The notes under the pieces: generated by a model
The model's database searches: none
What the model was told of the DNA's origin: nothing
Seen by the model: only the letters and a program-made list of their open reading frames with translations
In this document: positions 55,088 to 64,000 of the stretch, one piece after another
How positions within the stretch are numbered: the first letter of the stretch is position 1
Layout of the letters: every line of letters starts with the position of its first letter
Assembly (NCBI RefSeq): GCF_014641855.1
Contig: NZ_BMII01000022.1
Location: 18,097 to 82,096, forward strand
Origin: Shewanella inventionis
GTDB lineage: Bacteria > Pseudomonadota > Gammaproteobacteria > Enterobacterales > Shewanellaceae
Length of the DNA stretch: 64,000 nt
Reading direction: 5' to 3'
Program-made: the position numbers and the translations under genes

Positions 55088-57688
55088 ATGACAATCTCAA
55101 AACCCAAATTAGTGGTCGTCGGTAATGGCATGGTAGGTCATCACTTTGTTGAGCAACTGTGTAGTTTAGGGCTCAATAAAACATTTGAAGTGCATGTATT
55201 TGGTGAAGAGCCTCGTCCCGCTTATGACCGAGTGCAATTGTCTAAATATTTTGAAACAGGCAGCGCTGAGCCACTCATGCTAACAAGCGCAAAGGACTAT
55301 CAAGATTGGGGGATCACGCTTCACCTAAATACGCCAATCGCGTCTGTTGATATTGCCGCTAAAACCGTTACGAGTGCTCAAGGTGACAGTTATTCATATA
55401 ACCGCTTGGTATTAGCTACTGGCTCCTATCCATTTGTGCCACCTATTCAGGGTAACGATAGGGCGCAATGTTTGGTGTATCGCACCATTGAAGATCTCGA
55501 GGCCATTCAAGCTGCGGCGCAAAATAGCCAAGTTGGTGTGGTTGTCGGCGGTGGATTATTGGGTTTAGAAGCTGCAAATGCCATGATGCAATTAGGGGTA
55601 AAAACGCATGTTGTTGAATTTGCCCCACAATTGATGCCCGTTCAGCTAAATGACAGAGCCGGTGAGTTACTTTGCAGTAAAATTGAACAGCTTGGCGTCA
55701 GTGTACACACATCTAAAGCCACGACAGCGATCATTGATGGCGAAACCGCTATTCATCGAATGACCTTTAATGATGACTCGTATCTTGAAACCGACATGAT
55801 TGTATTTTCGGCCGGTATTCGCCCACAAGATGCACTGGCAAGAGTATCTAATATTAGCATTGGTGAGCGTGGCGGTATTGAAATTGATGATTACTGCTTA
55901 ACATCAGCTCCAGATGTTTATGCCATTGGTGAATGTGCTTTATGGCAACAAAAAATATTTGGTTTAGTGGCGCCAGGTTATCAAATGGCTCGTGTGGCGG
56001 CATCTCACATAGCCTCATCGACCTCAAACGTGCCAAGCCAATCATTTACCGGAGCAGACATGAGCACCAAGCTCAAGCTGTTAGGCGTTGATGTGGCGGC
56101 TATTGGTGCTAGCCGTGGGTTTGAACATGCTCAGTTTGTAGAATTATCAGACAATCAAGCTGGTATATACAAAAAGCTTTGGCTTGATGACAGCGGCAAG
56201 TTTTTAAAAGGAGCCGTGTTAATTGGCGACAATAGCGATTATAGCCGTTTGCTTGATATGTATTTATCGCAAGATGAGATTGAAGGCTCTGCCGTTGATT
56301 TGTTACTGGCTGGGGCTGAAAACGAAGCAGATCTCAAAGATACCTCCATTGTGTGTTCTTGCCATCAAGTGACCAAAGGGGACATTGTTAATGCGGTGAA
56401 CGCTGGCAGTCATAAAATGGCTGAGATTAAGTCTTGTACTCGTGCCGCTTCTGGTTGTGGTGGTTGTGCGCCTTTAGTGCAAAAGATTATTGACCAAACC
56501 TTGCAAGCTGCAGGGCTTGATTTTAATGCCGGAATTTGTGCCCATTTTGACCATGACAGACAAGCGCTTTATCACATTTGCCAGGTCGAAGGCATTAGCG
56601 ATTTTAATACCTTGATCACCCAGCATGGTAAGCCTTGTGCAAATGGTCTCACTTATGGCTGTGACATTTGTAAACCTGCAGCGGCATCGATTTTTGCCAG
56701 TTTACAAAACCAATATGTTTTAAACCAAGATAATGCTCATGTGCAATTGCAAGACACCAACGATGCATATCTAGGTAATATTCAAAAAGACGGTACTTAC
56801 TCAATTGTGCCGCGAGTGGCTGGCGGTGAAATCACACCGGCCAAATTGATTGCGATGGGACAAATCGCTCAAGAATACGACTTGTATACCAAAATAACCG
56901 GTGGGCAACGTATTGATATGTTTGGTGCAACCTTATCGCAATTACCTGAAATTTGGCAAAAACTCATTGATGCAGGCTTTGAAACAGGCCATGCATATGG
57001 CAAATCTCTGCGTACCGTAAAGTCTTGTGTAGGCAGTACCTGGTGCCGATATGGTGTACAAGATTCGGTTGGTTTTGCCATCGATTTAGAAAACCGCTAC
57101 AAGGGATTACGCAGTCCTCACAAATTGAAATTTGCCGTTTCGGGTTGTACTCGTGAATGCGCTGAAGCACAAAGTAAAGATATAGGCGTAATCGCAACCG
57201 ACAAAGGTTGGAACCTCTATGTTGCCGGTAACGGCGGTATGCGTCCACGCCATGGTGACCTATTTGCCACCGATCTATCAACAGATGAGTTATACCAATA
57301 CATTGACCGCATTTTAATGTTTTATGTCAAAACGGCAGATAAGTTACAGCGGACATCAACCTGGATGGAGTCGTTAGACGGTGGCTTAGCCTACTTAAAA
57401 TCGGTTGTGATTGATGATGCACTTGGCATTAATGCCGCACTAGAGCAGCAAATGAACCATATTGTTGCCACCTATCAATGTGAATGGAAAACCAGTCTTG
57501 AGAAACCAGAGTTTCTTGCGCGCTTTAATGAGTTTGTGAACCCAAATGAGGCGCCAGGACTTGATACCAATGCCTATCAGCGAGTGCGTGAACAGCGTTT
57601 TCCCAATATTAAAGATGCAGGAGCTGGCACCATCGCCATTAAAGACATCACCGAGCAACAAACAACAGCAGATGAGGTAGTAGCATGA
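55088..57688 (+). CDS. nirB: Assimilatory nitrite reductase large subunit
   Basis: 866 residues. The FAD/NADH domain spans about 1-400 (VVVGNGMVGHHF, LATGSYPFVPP, VGGGLLGLEAANA). Then come a BFD-like 2Fe-2S domain (VCSCHQVTKGDIV, CTRAASGCGGC) and the sulfite/nitrite reductase domains. The siroheme and 4Fe-4S ligands are in CVGSTWCRYG and SGCTRECAEAQ. It reduces nitrite to ammonium with NADH. The ribosome site AAGGAG is strong. Its end overlaps nirD by 4 bp (ATGA). Confidence 0.97.
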   Translation: MTISKPKLVVVGNGMVGHHFVEQLCSLGLNKTFEVHVFGEEPRPAYDRVQLSKYFETGSAEPLMLTSAKDYQDWGITLHLNTPIASVDIAAKTVTSAQGDSYSYNRLVLATGSYPFVPPIQGNDRAQCLVYRTIEDLEAIQAAAQNSQVGVVVGGGLLGLEAANAMMQLGVKTHVVEFAPQLMPVQLNDRAGELLCSKIEQLGVSVHTSKATTAIIDGETAIHRMTFNDDSYLETDMIVFSAGIRPQDALARVSNISIGERGGIEIDDYCLTSAPDVYAIGECALWQQKIFGLVAPGYQMARVAASHIASSTSNVPSQSFTGADMSTKLKLLGVDVAAIGASRGFEHAQFVELSDNQAGIYKKLWLDDSGKFLKGAVLIGDNSDYSRLLDMYLSQDEIEGSAVDLLLAGAENEADLKDTSIVCSCHQVTKGDIVNAVNAGSHKMAEIKSCTRAASGCGGCAPLVQKIIDQTLQAAGLDFNAGICAHFDHDRQALYHICQVEGISDFNTLITQHGKPCANGLTYGCDICKPAAASIFASLQNQYVLNQDNAHVQLQDTNDAYLGNIQKDGTYSIVPRVAGGEITPAKLIAMGQIAQEYDLYTKITGGQRIDMFGATLSQLPEIWQKLIDAGFETGHAYGKSLRTVKSCVGSTWCRYGVQDSVGFAIDLENRYKGLRSPHKLKFAVSGCTRECAEAQSKDIGVIATDKGWNLYVAGNGGMRPRHGDLFATDLSTDELYQYIDRILMFYVKTADKLQRTSTWMESLDGGLAYLKSVVIDDALGINAALEQQMNHIVATYQCEWKTSLEKPEFLARFNEFVNPNEAPGLDTNAYQRVREQRFPNIKDAGAGTIAIKDITEQQTTADEVVA

Positions 57689-58011
57689 GTTGGATTAATG
57701 TGTGTGAAGAATCTCGTTTACCTGAAGGAACCGGAGTGGCGGCCTGGGTAGCGGGTAAAGCTGTCGCTATTTTTAACTTAGGCAAAGATGGTTTATATGC
57801 CATTGATAATGTTGATCCTGCGACCGGCGTTAGTGTGTTAGCGCGCGGATTAATCTGTGAAATGGACGGTGAACTTTGTGTCGCGTCACCTCTGTATAAG
57901 CAACATTACCAATTGAGAACGGGTGTGTGTATTGAGGATAACGCTTTAATTGCCAGTCCTTTTGATATTAAAACCGAACAGGGCCAGGTCCTTGTGTTAG
58001 CAAAAGGATAA
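57685..58011 (+). CDS. nirD: Nitrite reductase small subunit
   Basis: 108 residues. Rieske-like fold: [35 protein letters not shown]. The Rieske cysteine and histidine ligands are missing, as is normal for NirD. It forms the NADH nitrite reductase with NirB. It overlaps nirB by 4 bp, and the nitrate transporter follows after 11 bp. Confidence 0.95.
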   Translation: MSWINVCEESRLPEGTGVAAWVAGKAVAIFNLGKDGLYAIDNVDPATGVSVLARGLICEMDGELCVASPLYKQHYQLRTGVCIEDNALIASPFDIKTEQGQVLVLAKG

Positions 58012-58022
58012 GGAATATCACT

Positions 58023-59489
58023 ATGAGTGCAGAAAAATTTAACCTGTTTTCATTTAGCGGCAAAATGAAAATTATGCATTTAAGCTGGATGGCATTTTTT
58101 ATCACGTTTGTGGTGTGGTTTAACGCCGCGCCATTACTTAGTGTGATAGCCGATAGCCTTGGGCTGACAACAGCACAAATTAAAACCTTGTTGATCCTCA
58201 ATGTGGCATTAACCATTCCAGCCCGAATAGTGATAGGCATGGTGACTGATAAATACGGTCCGCGCATCACCTATTCGGCATTACTCGCTATTTGTTCTAT
58301 TCCGTGTTTTATGTTTGCCGTTGCTGACAGTTTTGAACAACTGGCTTGGGCGCGTTTTTTGATTGGCTTTATCGGTGCAGGTTTTGTGATTGGTATTCGT
58401 ATGGTCAGTGAATGGTTTCCTGCCAAAGAGCTCGGCACAGCAGAGGGAATTTATGGTGGTTGGGGCAACTTTGGTTCTGCCGCTGCTGCCTTCACATTAC
58501 CTGCGGTTGCACTGGCATTTGGTGGCGCAGATGGTTGGCGTTATGCCATTGGTATTACAGGCTTAATGAGCTTAGTATTTGCTTTTGTTTATTATTTTAA
58601 CGTAACCGATACCCCAAAAGGCTCAACCTATTTTAAACCTAAAAAAGGCGGCGGATTAGAGGTGACCAGCAAAGGCGACTTGGTGTTACTGATTGTGATG
58701 AAAGTGCCTATGTATGCCACGTTAGCGTTACTAGGCTGGAAGCTGTCACCATCGGGTGTCAGTATGTTTACTCAAGATGTGACTAATTTGATTTATGCTG
58801 GCCTTGTATTGGTGTTTTTAGTTGATTTTTATCAGACCTACCAAGTTAATAAACATTTGTTTTCTATTGAAGTACCTGAGTTTGAACGTTATGAGTTTAA
58901 GCAAGTAGCGGTGTTAAATGTGTTGTATTTTACCACGTTTGGATCTGAACTCGCTGTAGTGTCAATGTTGCCGCTGTTTTTTGCTGAAACATTTGCACTG
59001 GGTATGGCACAAGCAGGCATGGTGGCATCAAGTTATGCCTTTATGAATCTAATGTCTCGCCCTGGTGGTGGTTGGTTAAGTGATAAGTTTGGTCGTAAAA
59101 CAACGTTATTGATTTTAACAGCAGGCTTAGCAATAGGGTATTTCTCTGTCGCGCAAATCGACTCTAGTTGGGCCTTACCACTGGCTGTGGTTGTGGTGAT
59201 GGCATGTTCTTTCTTCGTACAAGGCGGAGAAGGCGCCGTGTTTGCTGCTGTGCCATTAATTAAGCGCCGTTTAACGGGGCAAATTGCAGGTATGACAGGT
59301 GCTTACGGTAATGTTGGAGCTGTGTTCTTCTTAACGGTATATTCAATGGTGTCAACGCAAACGTTCTTCTATGTCATTGCGGTAAGTGCCGTATTTGGTT
59401 TTGTCACCTTATTCTTTATGAATGAACCTAAGGGCCATATTGCCGAAGTGAATGAAGACGGTGAAGTGACTTTAATTAGCGTTAGCTAA
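58023..59489 (+). CDS. Nitrate/nitrite transporter, NarK/NasA-type MFS
   Basis: 488 residues with 12 membrane segments. Nitrate signature motifs appear in the fifth and eleventh helices: [16 protein letters not shown] and [14 protein letters not shown]. The N-terminus [18 protein letters not shown] is typical of the assimilatory NasA/NRT2 branch. A central cytoplasmic or extra-helix insert (about 200-290, including [15 protein letters not shown]) is longer than in NarK. It imports nitrate. It is 20 bp before the kinase-phosphatase gene. Confidence 0.93.
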   Translation: MSAEKFNLFSFSGKMKIMHLSWMAFFITFVVWFNAAPLLSVIADSLGLTTAQIKTLLILNVALTIPARIVIGMVTDKYGPRITYSALLAICSIPCFMFAVADSFEQLAWARFLIGFIGAGFVIGIRMVSEWFPAKELGTAEGIYGGWGNFGSAAAAFTLPAVALAFGGADGWRYAIGITGLMSLVFAFVYYFNVTDTPKGSTYFKPKKGGGLEVTSKGDLVLLIVMKVPMYATLALLGWKLSPSGVSMFTQDVTNLIYAGLVLVFLVDFYQTYQVNKHLFSIEVPEFERYEFKQVAVLNVLYFTTFGSELAVVSMLPLFFAETFALGMAQAGMVASSYAFMNLMSRPGGGWLSDKFGRKTTLLILTAGLAIGYFSVAQIDSSWALPLAVVVVMACSFFVQGGEGAVFAAVPLIKRRLTGQIAGMTGAYGNVGAVFFLTVYSMVSTQTFFYVIAVSAVFGFVTLFFMNEPKGHIAEVNEDGEVTLISVS

Positions 59490-59509
59490 ACTGATTACAT
59501 AGGACATTT

Positions 59510-61285
59510 ATGCCTCTTGAGCCCGAACAGCAGCCAAATTCTTCGCTGCCTTTTGCAACCAGTTTGCAATTGGCGGTGGGGCAAGCATCTGAAAAAGGTC
59601 GTAAATCGCAAAATGAAGATGCGATAGGGATCCGTATTCCGAGCGGAGTCTCATTGATGACCAAAGGAATTGTCAGTGTTATTAGCGATGGCGTAAGTAC
59701 GGCAGAGGGAGGCGCACAAGCCTCGGCTATCAGCGTGAGTAATTTTTTAGCCGATTATTACTCAACCCCAGAAAGCTGGAGCGTGCAAACCTCAAGTGCA
59801 AAAGTACTAACTGCATTAAATCGATGGTTGTATGGCTTAGGGCAAGACTACCGCGATGCACGGCGAGGTTTTGTGTGTACGTTCAGTGCCTTGGTTTTTA
59901 AATCCTGTACTGTGCACATGTTACATGTGGGAGACTCGCGAATTTACCGCTTTCGCCGCGGTGAGTTAACGCAATTAAGTCATGATCACAGCACAAAAAT
60001 TAACGCATCACATCAGTATCTTACCCGTGCATTAGGCATGGATGTTAAACTCGATGTAGATTACAAAGCACTGAGTGTAGAGCAAGACGATCTGTATTTA
60101 TTAACCACAGATGGCATCCACGATCAATTTACCGAGTTTGAATTACAGCAAAAACTCACGACTTTTTGTCAGCTACATCCTCAATTATCAGACTCTTTGT
60201 GTGAGCAGTTTTGCCAACTATTAATCAGCAAAGCCTATGATTTAGGTAGTAAAGATAATCTCAGCGCGCAACTCTTATTTGTTGAACAACTTCCAAAGCA
60301 AGCAATCGATGATGTGTACTTAAGTTTGTCTCAGCGGCCATTTCCGCCTCCCCTGAGTGTAGGGATGAAACTAGATGGGTACACGGTCACGCATATTATT
60401 CATCAGTCGCAACGAAGCCAGGTTTATCGTGTTGTTAATGGGCAAGATCAGGCTTTTTGCATGAAAACCCCCTCTGTAAACTACATTGACGATGCCGCTT
60501 ATATTGAACGTTTTATGCTTGAAAGTTGGATAGGTCAGCGGATAAACAGTACTCATGTGGTGAAAGTGGTTGAACAACACAAGCCTAAATCAGCACTGTA
60601 TTATTTGACCGAATATTTATCAGGCGTGAGCTTAGCGCAATGGCTAGTTCAGCACAAAAGGGCTCCGGTAGAAGAGGTTCTGTTACTGCTTAAGCAAATT
60701 GAATTAGGTGTAAGGGCATTTCATCGCCGAGAGACACTGCATCAAGATTTAAAGCCAGATAATATTTTTATCACCCGTGATGGCGTGGTTAAAATTATCG
60801 ATTTTGGTTCTTGCTTTATTAAAGGTGTGGCTGAAATCAGCACCCCTCTGACACGTGACCATATTTTGGGTACTGCAGATTATACCGCGCCAGAAGTGAT
60901 ATTAGGGTATCAAGCTGATGGTCGCGCAGATTTGTTTTCATTGGCGGTCATCGCCTACGAAATGTTGACCGGTGAGTTACCTTTTAATGCTAAATTGGCC
61001 AAATGTAATACAAGGCAAGCATTTTTACGCCTGGAGTATGTGAATGCTCATCAGCTTAATCCTATGGTGCCCACCTGGATAGATGCAGCCTTAAAAAAAG
61101 CCTTAAACAATGAACCTAATCTTCGTCAAGCTGACACCTGTGAACTTATTCATCAATTAACTACGGCAAGTGCCAATCAACGCCCGCAACATTTTGTCCC
61201 TTTTATGAGTCGCAACCCAGTAAGGTTTTGGCAAATAACTTCGATAGTCCTATTCTTGGCATTAATGACGAGCTTGTTGGTTTAA
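59510..61285 (+). CDS. PP2C phosphatase-Ser/Thr kinase fusion, membrane anchored
   Basis: 591 residues. Residues 20-265 form a PP2C phosphatase: ASEKGRKSQNEDA, VISDGVSTAEGG, HVGDSRIYRFR, LTTDGIHDQ, and KDNLSAQ. Residues about 285-560 form a Hanks kinase: lysine in FCMKTPS, catalytic loop HQDLKPDN, DFG, a GTADYTAPE activation segment and LFSLAVIAYEMLTG. The glycine-rich loop reads HQSQRSQVY and lacks the usual glycines. A single membrane helix (about 574-591) ends the protein, facing the enzyme to the cytoplasm. It follows the transporter by 20 bp with its own AGGA. Fusions of this type occur beside nitrate transporter genes in some proteobacteria. The target is unknown. Confidence 0.93.
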   Translation: MPLEPEQQPNSSLPFATSLQLAVGQASEKGRKSQNEDAIGIRIPSGVSLMTKGIVSVISDGVSTAEGGAQASAISVSNFLADYYSTPESWSVQTSSAKVLTALNRWLYGLGQDYRDARRGFVCTFSALVFKSCTVHMLHVGDSRIYRFRRGELTQLSHDHSTKINASHQYLTRALGMDVKLDVDYKALSVEQDDLYLLTTDGIHDQFTEFELQQKLTTFCQLHPQLSDSLCEQFCQLLISKAYDLGSKDNLSAQLLFVEQLPKQAIDDVYLSLSQRPFPPPLSVGMKLDGYTVTHIIHQSQRSQVYRVVNGQDQAFCMKTPSVNYIDDAAYIERFMLESWIGQRINSTHVVKVVEQHKPKSALYYLTEYLSGVSLAQWLVQHKRAPVEEVLLLLKQIELGVRAFHRRETLHQDLKPDNIFITRDGVVKIIDFGSCFIKGVAEISTPLTRDHILGTADYTAPEVILGYQADGRADLFSLAVIAYEMLTGELPFNAKLAKCNTRQAFLRLEYVNAHQLNPMVPTWIDAALKKALNNEPNLRQADTCELIHQLTTASANQRPQHFVPFMSRNPVRFWQITSIVLFLALMTSLLV

Positions 61286-61523
61286 TTCCTTAAGTTTATT
61301 GACGATTAATAAAATGGCATAAACTCATCGCTTAATAACGCAATAATCGATCGACTCGACTAAAATGATGGTATTGCAAATTGTCATAGTACTAAAGTCT
61401 AGGTTTGTTATTGTGATTATTCTTTTGGCTTATTTGCACCAAAGGCGTTGATTGATAATATTAAGATGTTTGAATATTGATTGGCGTTGAAGTCGTTTAG
61501 TTGGTTCACATGGAGTGTATGGG
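61286..61523. other. Intergenic region before the CsgD-like gene
   Basis: 238 bp with no gene. It should contain the end of the nitrate transcript, but no clear terminator hairpin is seen, and it holds the promoter of the next gene. AT-rich tracts around 61360-61480 give no confident -10/-35 pair. Confidence 0.5.
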
Positions 61524-62156
61524 ATGTTTAAAGTTGTTAATTGGATGATTGTTTCACGATCTCAGTTGCTAAGTGATTTGCTCGATAGCCGTTGGCCCCA
61601 AGAGTTTTTGGTTAAATTAACTAAAGCTCAACCTGGCAACATGGCAAAAATGCTCGTTGAAGAGCCTGTTTCTGTGGTGTTTTTTGACTTATCAACCATT
61701 GATATTCAACAGGTTTATCAATTGCAACGGCTTATTGAGCGTGAATATTGCGCCATACATACAGTCTTTATTAATTTCCCTAAACAACTCGACACCCGCT
61801 TTCTTATTCATCCTGCAACGACCCTAGGGGTGTTTTATGCAGATAGCAGTTTGGCTGAGATCAGCCTTGGCTTGAATGAAATACTCAAAGGGCGCAGTGT
61901 TATGCCGCAAGAGTTATTACATTCAATGATGAATGACGATACTGAGGCAGAGGGTGAGCAACTGACCATTAGAGAGCGTGAAGTGTTACATGCGCTGTTG
62001 TCAGGCAGTACCAATTTAGATATTGCTAATCAATTGTTTGTGAGTGAGTCGACGATTAAAACACATTTATATCGAGCGTTTAGAAAAATTGGTGTGTCGA
62101 GCCGAGGTCAAGCAATTGCATGGGCGCAAACTCATATGCATGAGGTGAGGGTATAG
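61524..62156 (+). CDS. LuxR-family regulator of the CsgD/VpsT type
   Basis: 210 residues from ATG 61524, with TGGAG eight bases upstream. The N-terminal part (about 1-130) is a receiver-like fold with LIEREYCAIHTVFINFP and LGVFYADSSL, matching CsgD (NGVFYSMED). The usual phosphorylation site is not conserved. The C-terminal LuxR helix-turn-helix has LTIREREVLHALLSGSTNLDIANQLFVSES and TIKTHLYRAFRKIGV. CsgD/VpsT proteins control curli, cellulose or biofilm matrix and may bind cyclic di-GMP. The VpsT W[FLM][TS]R motif is not seen. A CrbR role for acs is less likely. Confidence 0.82.
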   Translation: MFKVVNWMIVSRSQLLSDLLDSRWPQEFLVKLTKAQPGNMAKMLVEEPVSVVFFDLSTIDIQQVYQLQRLIEREYCAIHTVFINFPKQLDTRFLIHPATTLGVFYADSSLAEISLGLNEILKGRSVMPQELLHSMMNDDTEAEGEQLTIREREVLHALLSGSTNLDIANQLFVSESTIKTHLYRAFRKIGVSSRGQAIAWAQTHMHEVRV

Positions 62157-62185
62157 CCTCATTTTCAACTGTTTTTATTAACAAA

Positions 62186-62217
62186 ATAAAAATGGGTATC
62201 AATTGATACCCATTTTT
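62186..62217. terminator. Bidirectional terminator between the CsgD-like gene and the peptidase gene
   Basis: The stem AAAATGGGTATC/GATACCCATTTT with loop AATT has A and T runs on its two sides. It serves both convergent genes. Confidence 0.88.
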
Positions 62218-62273
62218 GTGTCAGCTGGTCGTGATTAACCACAATTAATAAGACACTATATGTTAAGCCGCTG

Positions 62274-64000
62274 TTAGTTAAACCAAAGTGCGGTTTTACT
62301 GGCATCATTGATGGTTAAAGAAATAGTATCTGCGACGGCTTCACGTACAGGCAATTGCCCTTGCATTAATTCATCGCGTCTAAACCAATGTAAATTGAGC
62401 TCTTGTCCTACGCTGTAGCTTTGCAGTTGTTGCTCAAATTGGGCGGTAACTTGTAAATTATCAGCGGCAATCAGTAAATCCCCGGCGCTTAATCCCGCTT
62501 GGTGTGCTGGGCTGTTTTGGCTAACCGTTAATACTTTAAGGCCAAGGGATTCTGGTTTTGTTTTAGCGCCAAAAGCAATTTTATAGCCTTTAGCCTCTCC
62601 ACCCCCTAAATCATTGACTCCTTCGCTTGGCCTCACTGTCATGGTGACGCCGACTTGTTCGAGTAAACTGCTCAATGGTAAGTCTTGGGTGTTGTCTAAA
62701 TAAGCAAAAATATCGTCACAGGGGCGATTTAGCAGGCTTTCAACAATCTGTTGGTGGCTCATGCTGTGAGTGCCAATGTGTGGCAGGCCATATTGTTGCC
62801 ATAACGCGCGCATTACATCGTCTAAACTGTGCTTACCCTGGGTTTCAATGCGGATGGTTAAGTCTACATACAACGCAAATAAGGCGCCTTTGGTGTAATA
62901 ACTAACAATGGCATTGGCGGCATTTTCATCTTGCTTGTAAAACTTGGTCCATGCATTAAAACTTGATTGTTTTAAGGTTTGTTTAAAGCGCCCCTCGCCG
63001 CGATACACACGCGTCATGATTTGACTCAGTAGAGTTAAATAACCTTTTTCATCAATACATTTTGATTTAAAAGTAATTAAATCATCGTAGTAGGAGGTTA
63101 TCCCTTCATACGCCCATAACTGCTCTGTGTACGACTCTTTTGATAAATCAAATGGGGTAAACTCGGCAGGTTTAATGCGTTTAACATTCCATGAATGGAA
63201 GTATTCGTGGCTGCACAGCGACAAATAGGTGCGATAGCCTTTATCGACAGGCCCATCGAGTGACAAGGGGAGGTCGTTACGTGAGCACATTAACGCGGTT
63301 GAGGCTTTATGTTCTAATCCACCAAAGCCGTTATCTAAAACCGTGGTCATAAACACATAACGCTCAAACGGCGCCGGTGTGCCAAATAAATTAATTTGAT
63401 ATTCGCAAATGGCGGTTAAATCCTTAGCCAGGCGAGCAATATTGGCGCGATGCTTACCACTGAGTACGATATCGTGAGGCACGCCTGCTGCGAAGAAGGT
63501 TTCGATGGTGAGCTCGCCCATTTCTACTGGGTGATCGATTAAATCATCGTAGTTTTCTGCACTAAAATCGCCAAAGCCAAATTGTTCACCAGCGGTTCTT
63601 TGCATGCTGGTGGCTAACATCCAGTGGGCTAATTCAGGCAGTGCGGGCTTTGCAATTGTGACTGTGTGAGGGTGAGATTCAAGCCCTTTGGCGGCTAAAA
63701 ATACGCTACTGCCGTTAAAGAAGCCGTGGTTTGTATCAAGGTGGGCGGTGCGTACAGATAAATCCCAGGCGTAAATTTGGTAGCACAATACGATGTCGCT
63801 ACCCTGGTTGTTGAGTTGCCAAGTTTGCTTATCTAGCTGGGTAACCGTTAAGGCTTGTTGGTTTTCTGTGGCCTTTATTTCAATAATGTTTTTGGCAAAG
63901 TCACGGATCATATAGCTGCCAGGTAGCCAAGCGGGTAAACAAAAAATTTGTGAGGGGAAGGCTTGGGTAACCGTTAGGGTCACTTCAAATAAGTGTGCTT
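62274..64000 (-). CDS. M61-family peptidase with PDZ domain, 5' end cut by window edge
   Basis: At least 574 residues; the reading frame stays open to the right edge (AHLFEVTLTVTQ), so the N-terminus is outside. The frame's first internal GTG at 63983 is not the true start. The zinc site is HEYFH in CSHEYFHSWNVKRIKP, with the third ligand glutamate in YEGITSYYDDL. The C-terminal 120 residues form a PDZ domain (LKVLTVSQNSPAHQAGLSAGDLL). Family members are glycyl aminopeptidases. A signal peptide cannot be checked. Confidence 0.9.
   Translation of the reverse strand, partial: AHLFEVTLTVTQAFPSQIFCLPAWLPGSYMIRDFAKNIIEIKATENQQALTVTQLDKQTWQLNNQGSDIVLCYQIYAWDLSVRTAHLDTNHGFFNGSSVFLAAKGLESHPHTVTIAKPALPELAHWMLATSMQRTAGEQFGFGDFSAENYDDLIDHPVEMGELTIETFFAAGVPHDIVLSGKHRANIARLAKDLTAICEYQINLFGTPAPFERYVFMTTVLDNGFGGLEHKASTALMCSRNDLPLSLDGPVDKGYRTYLSLCSHEYFHSWNVKRIKPAEFTPFDLSKESYTEQLWAYEGITSYYDDLITFKSKCIDEKGYLTLLSQIMTRVYRGEGRFKQTLKQSSFNAWTKFYKQDENAANAIVSYYTKGALFALYVDLTIRIETQGKHSLDDVMRALWQQYGLPHIGTHSMSHQQIVESLLNRPCDDIFAYLDNTQDLPLSSLLEQVGVTMTVRPSEGVNDLGGGEAKGYKIAFGAKTKPESLGLKVLTVSQNSPAHQAGLSAGDLLIAADNLQVTAQFEQQLQSYSVGQELNLHWFRRDELMQGQLPVREAVADTISLTINDASKTALWFN

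Noticed and set aside
61524..62156. Assignment of the LuxR-type gene as CrbR, partner of the acs-linked sensor
   Set aside because: The sequence resembles CsgD/VpsT and lacks a clear phospho-acceptor site, and it lies more than 50 kb away. Not supported.

Overview
The window looks like a chromosomal segment of a marine Shewanella-type gammaproteobacterium. The support is a secreted small tetraheme cytochrome c of the CctA/STC type, the order rne | rluC - yceF - yceD-rpmF-plsX-fabHDG-acpP-fabF, the maoP/hdfR pair, a CrbS-type sensor beside acs, and moderate-to-low GC throughout. No rRNA operon, CRISPR array, phage or complete insertion sequence is visible. The species call is an inference from content, not from a search.

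Layout. 1-958: array of tRNA-Lys(TTT) genes mixed with decayed copies; one copy is cut by the left edge. 1.1-5 kb: DcaP-like porin, grxA, radD, and a small secreted protein. 5.1-11.4 kb: acs, divergent from a hybrid sensor kinase fused to a solute-symporter domain (CrbS type), then a glutathione transferase. 11.5-17 kb: a probable uptake and catabolism module (DUF917 protein, NCS1 permease, TonB-dependent receptor) divergent from an Lrp/AsnC regulator. 17-18.7 kb: argO and argP, divergent. 18.7-24 kb: bioA divergent from bioBFCD. 24-32.5 kb: diguanylate cyclase, an outer-membrane barrel protein, a gene-poor stretch, maoP/hdfR, dgkA, periplasmic DNA ligase, LMW phosphatase, RbgA-type GTPase, 2OG-Fe(II) oxygenase. 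32.6-37.2 kb: msrBA fusion and rne, which carries an in-frame 14-residue repeat array. 37.9-48.1 kb: rluC, HAD phosphatase, yceF, the fatty-acid synthesis cluster with rpmF (56 aa), thioesterase, and a beta-hydroxyacid dehydrogenase. 48.2-48.5 kb: a MITE-like palindromic element. 48.8 kb: cctA.

49.2-61.3 kb is the most interesting part: a complete nitrate-assimilation cluster. It holds nitrate reductase, a divergent SUMT for siroheme, a TrpD2/YbiB-like protein, an ANTAR protein, nirB, nirD, a nitrate transporter and a membrane-anchored PP2C-phosphatase/Ser-Thr-kinase fusion. A near-consensus sigma-54 promoter with two NtrC-like sites 21 bp apart precedes the nitrate reductase gene. A second sigma-54-like promoter followed by a very strong intrinsic terminator precedes nirB. 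Together these suggest nitrogen-limitation control at initiation, plus an antitermination checkpoint inside the cluster, probably worked by the ANTAR protein. The window closes with a CsgD-like regulator and an M61 peptidase gene cut by the right edge.
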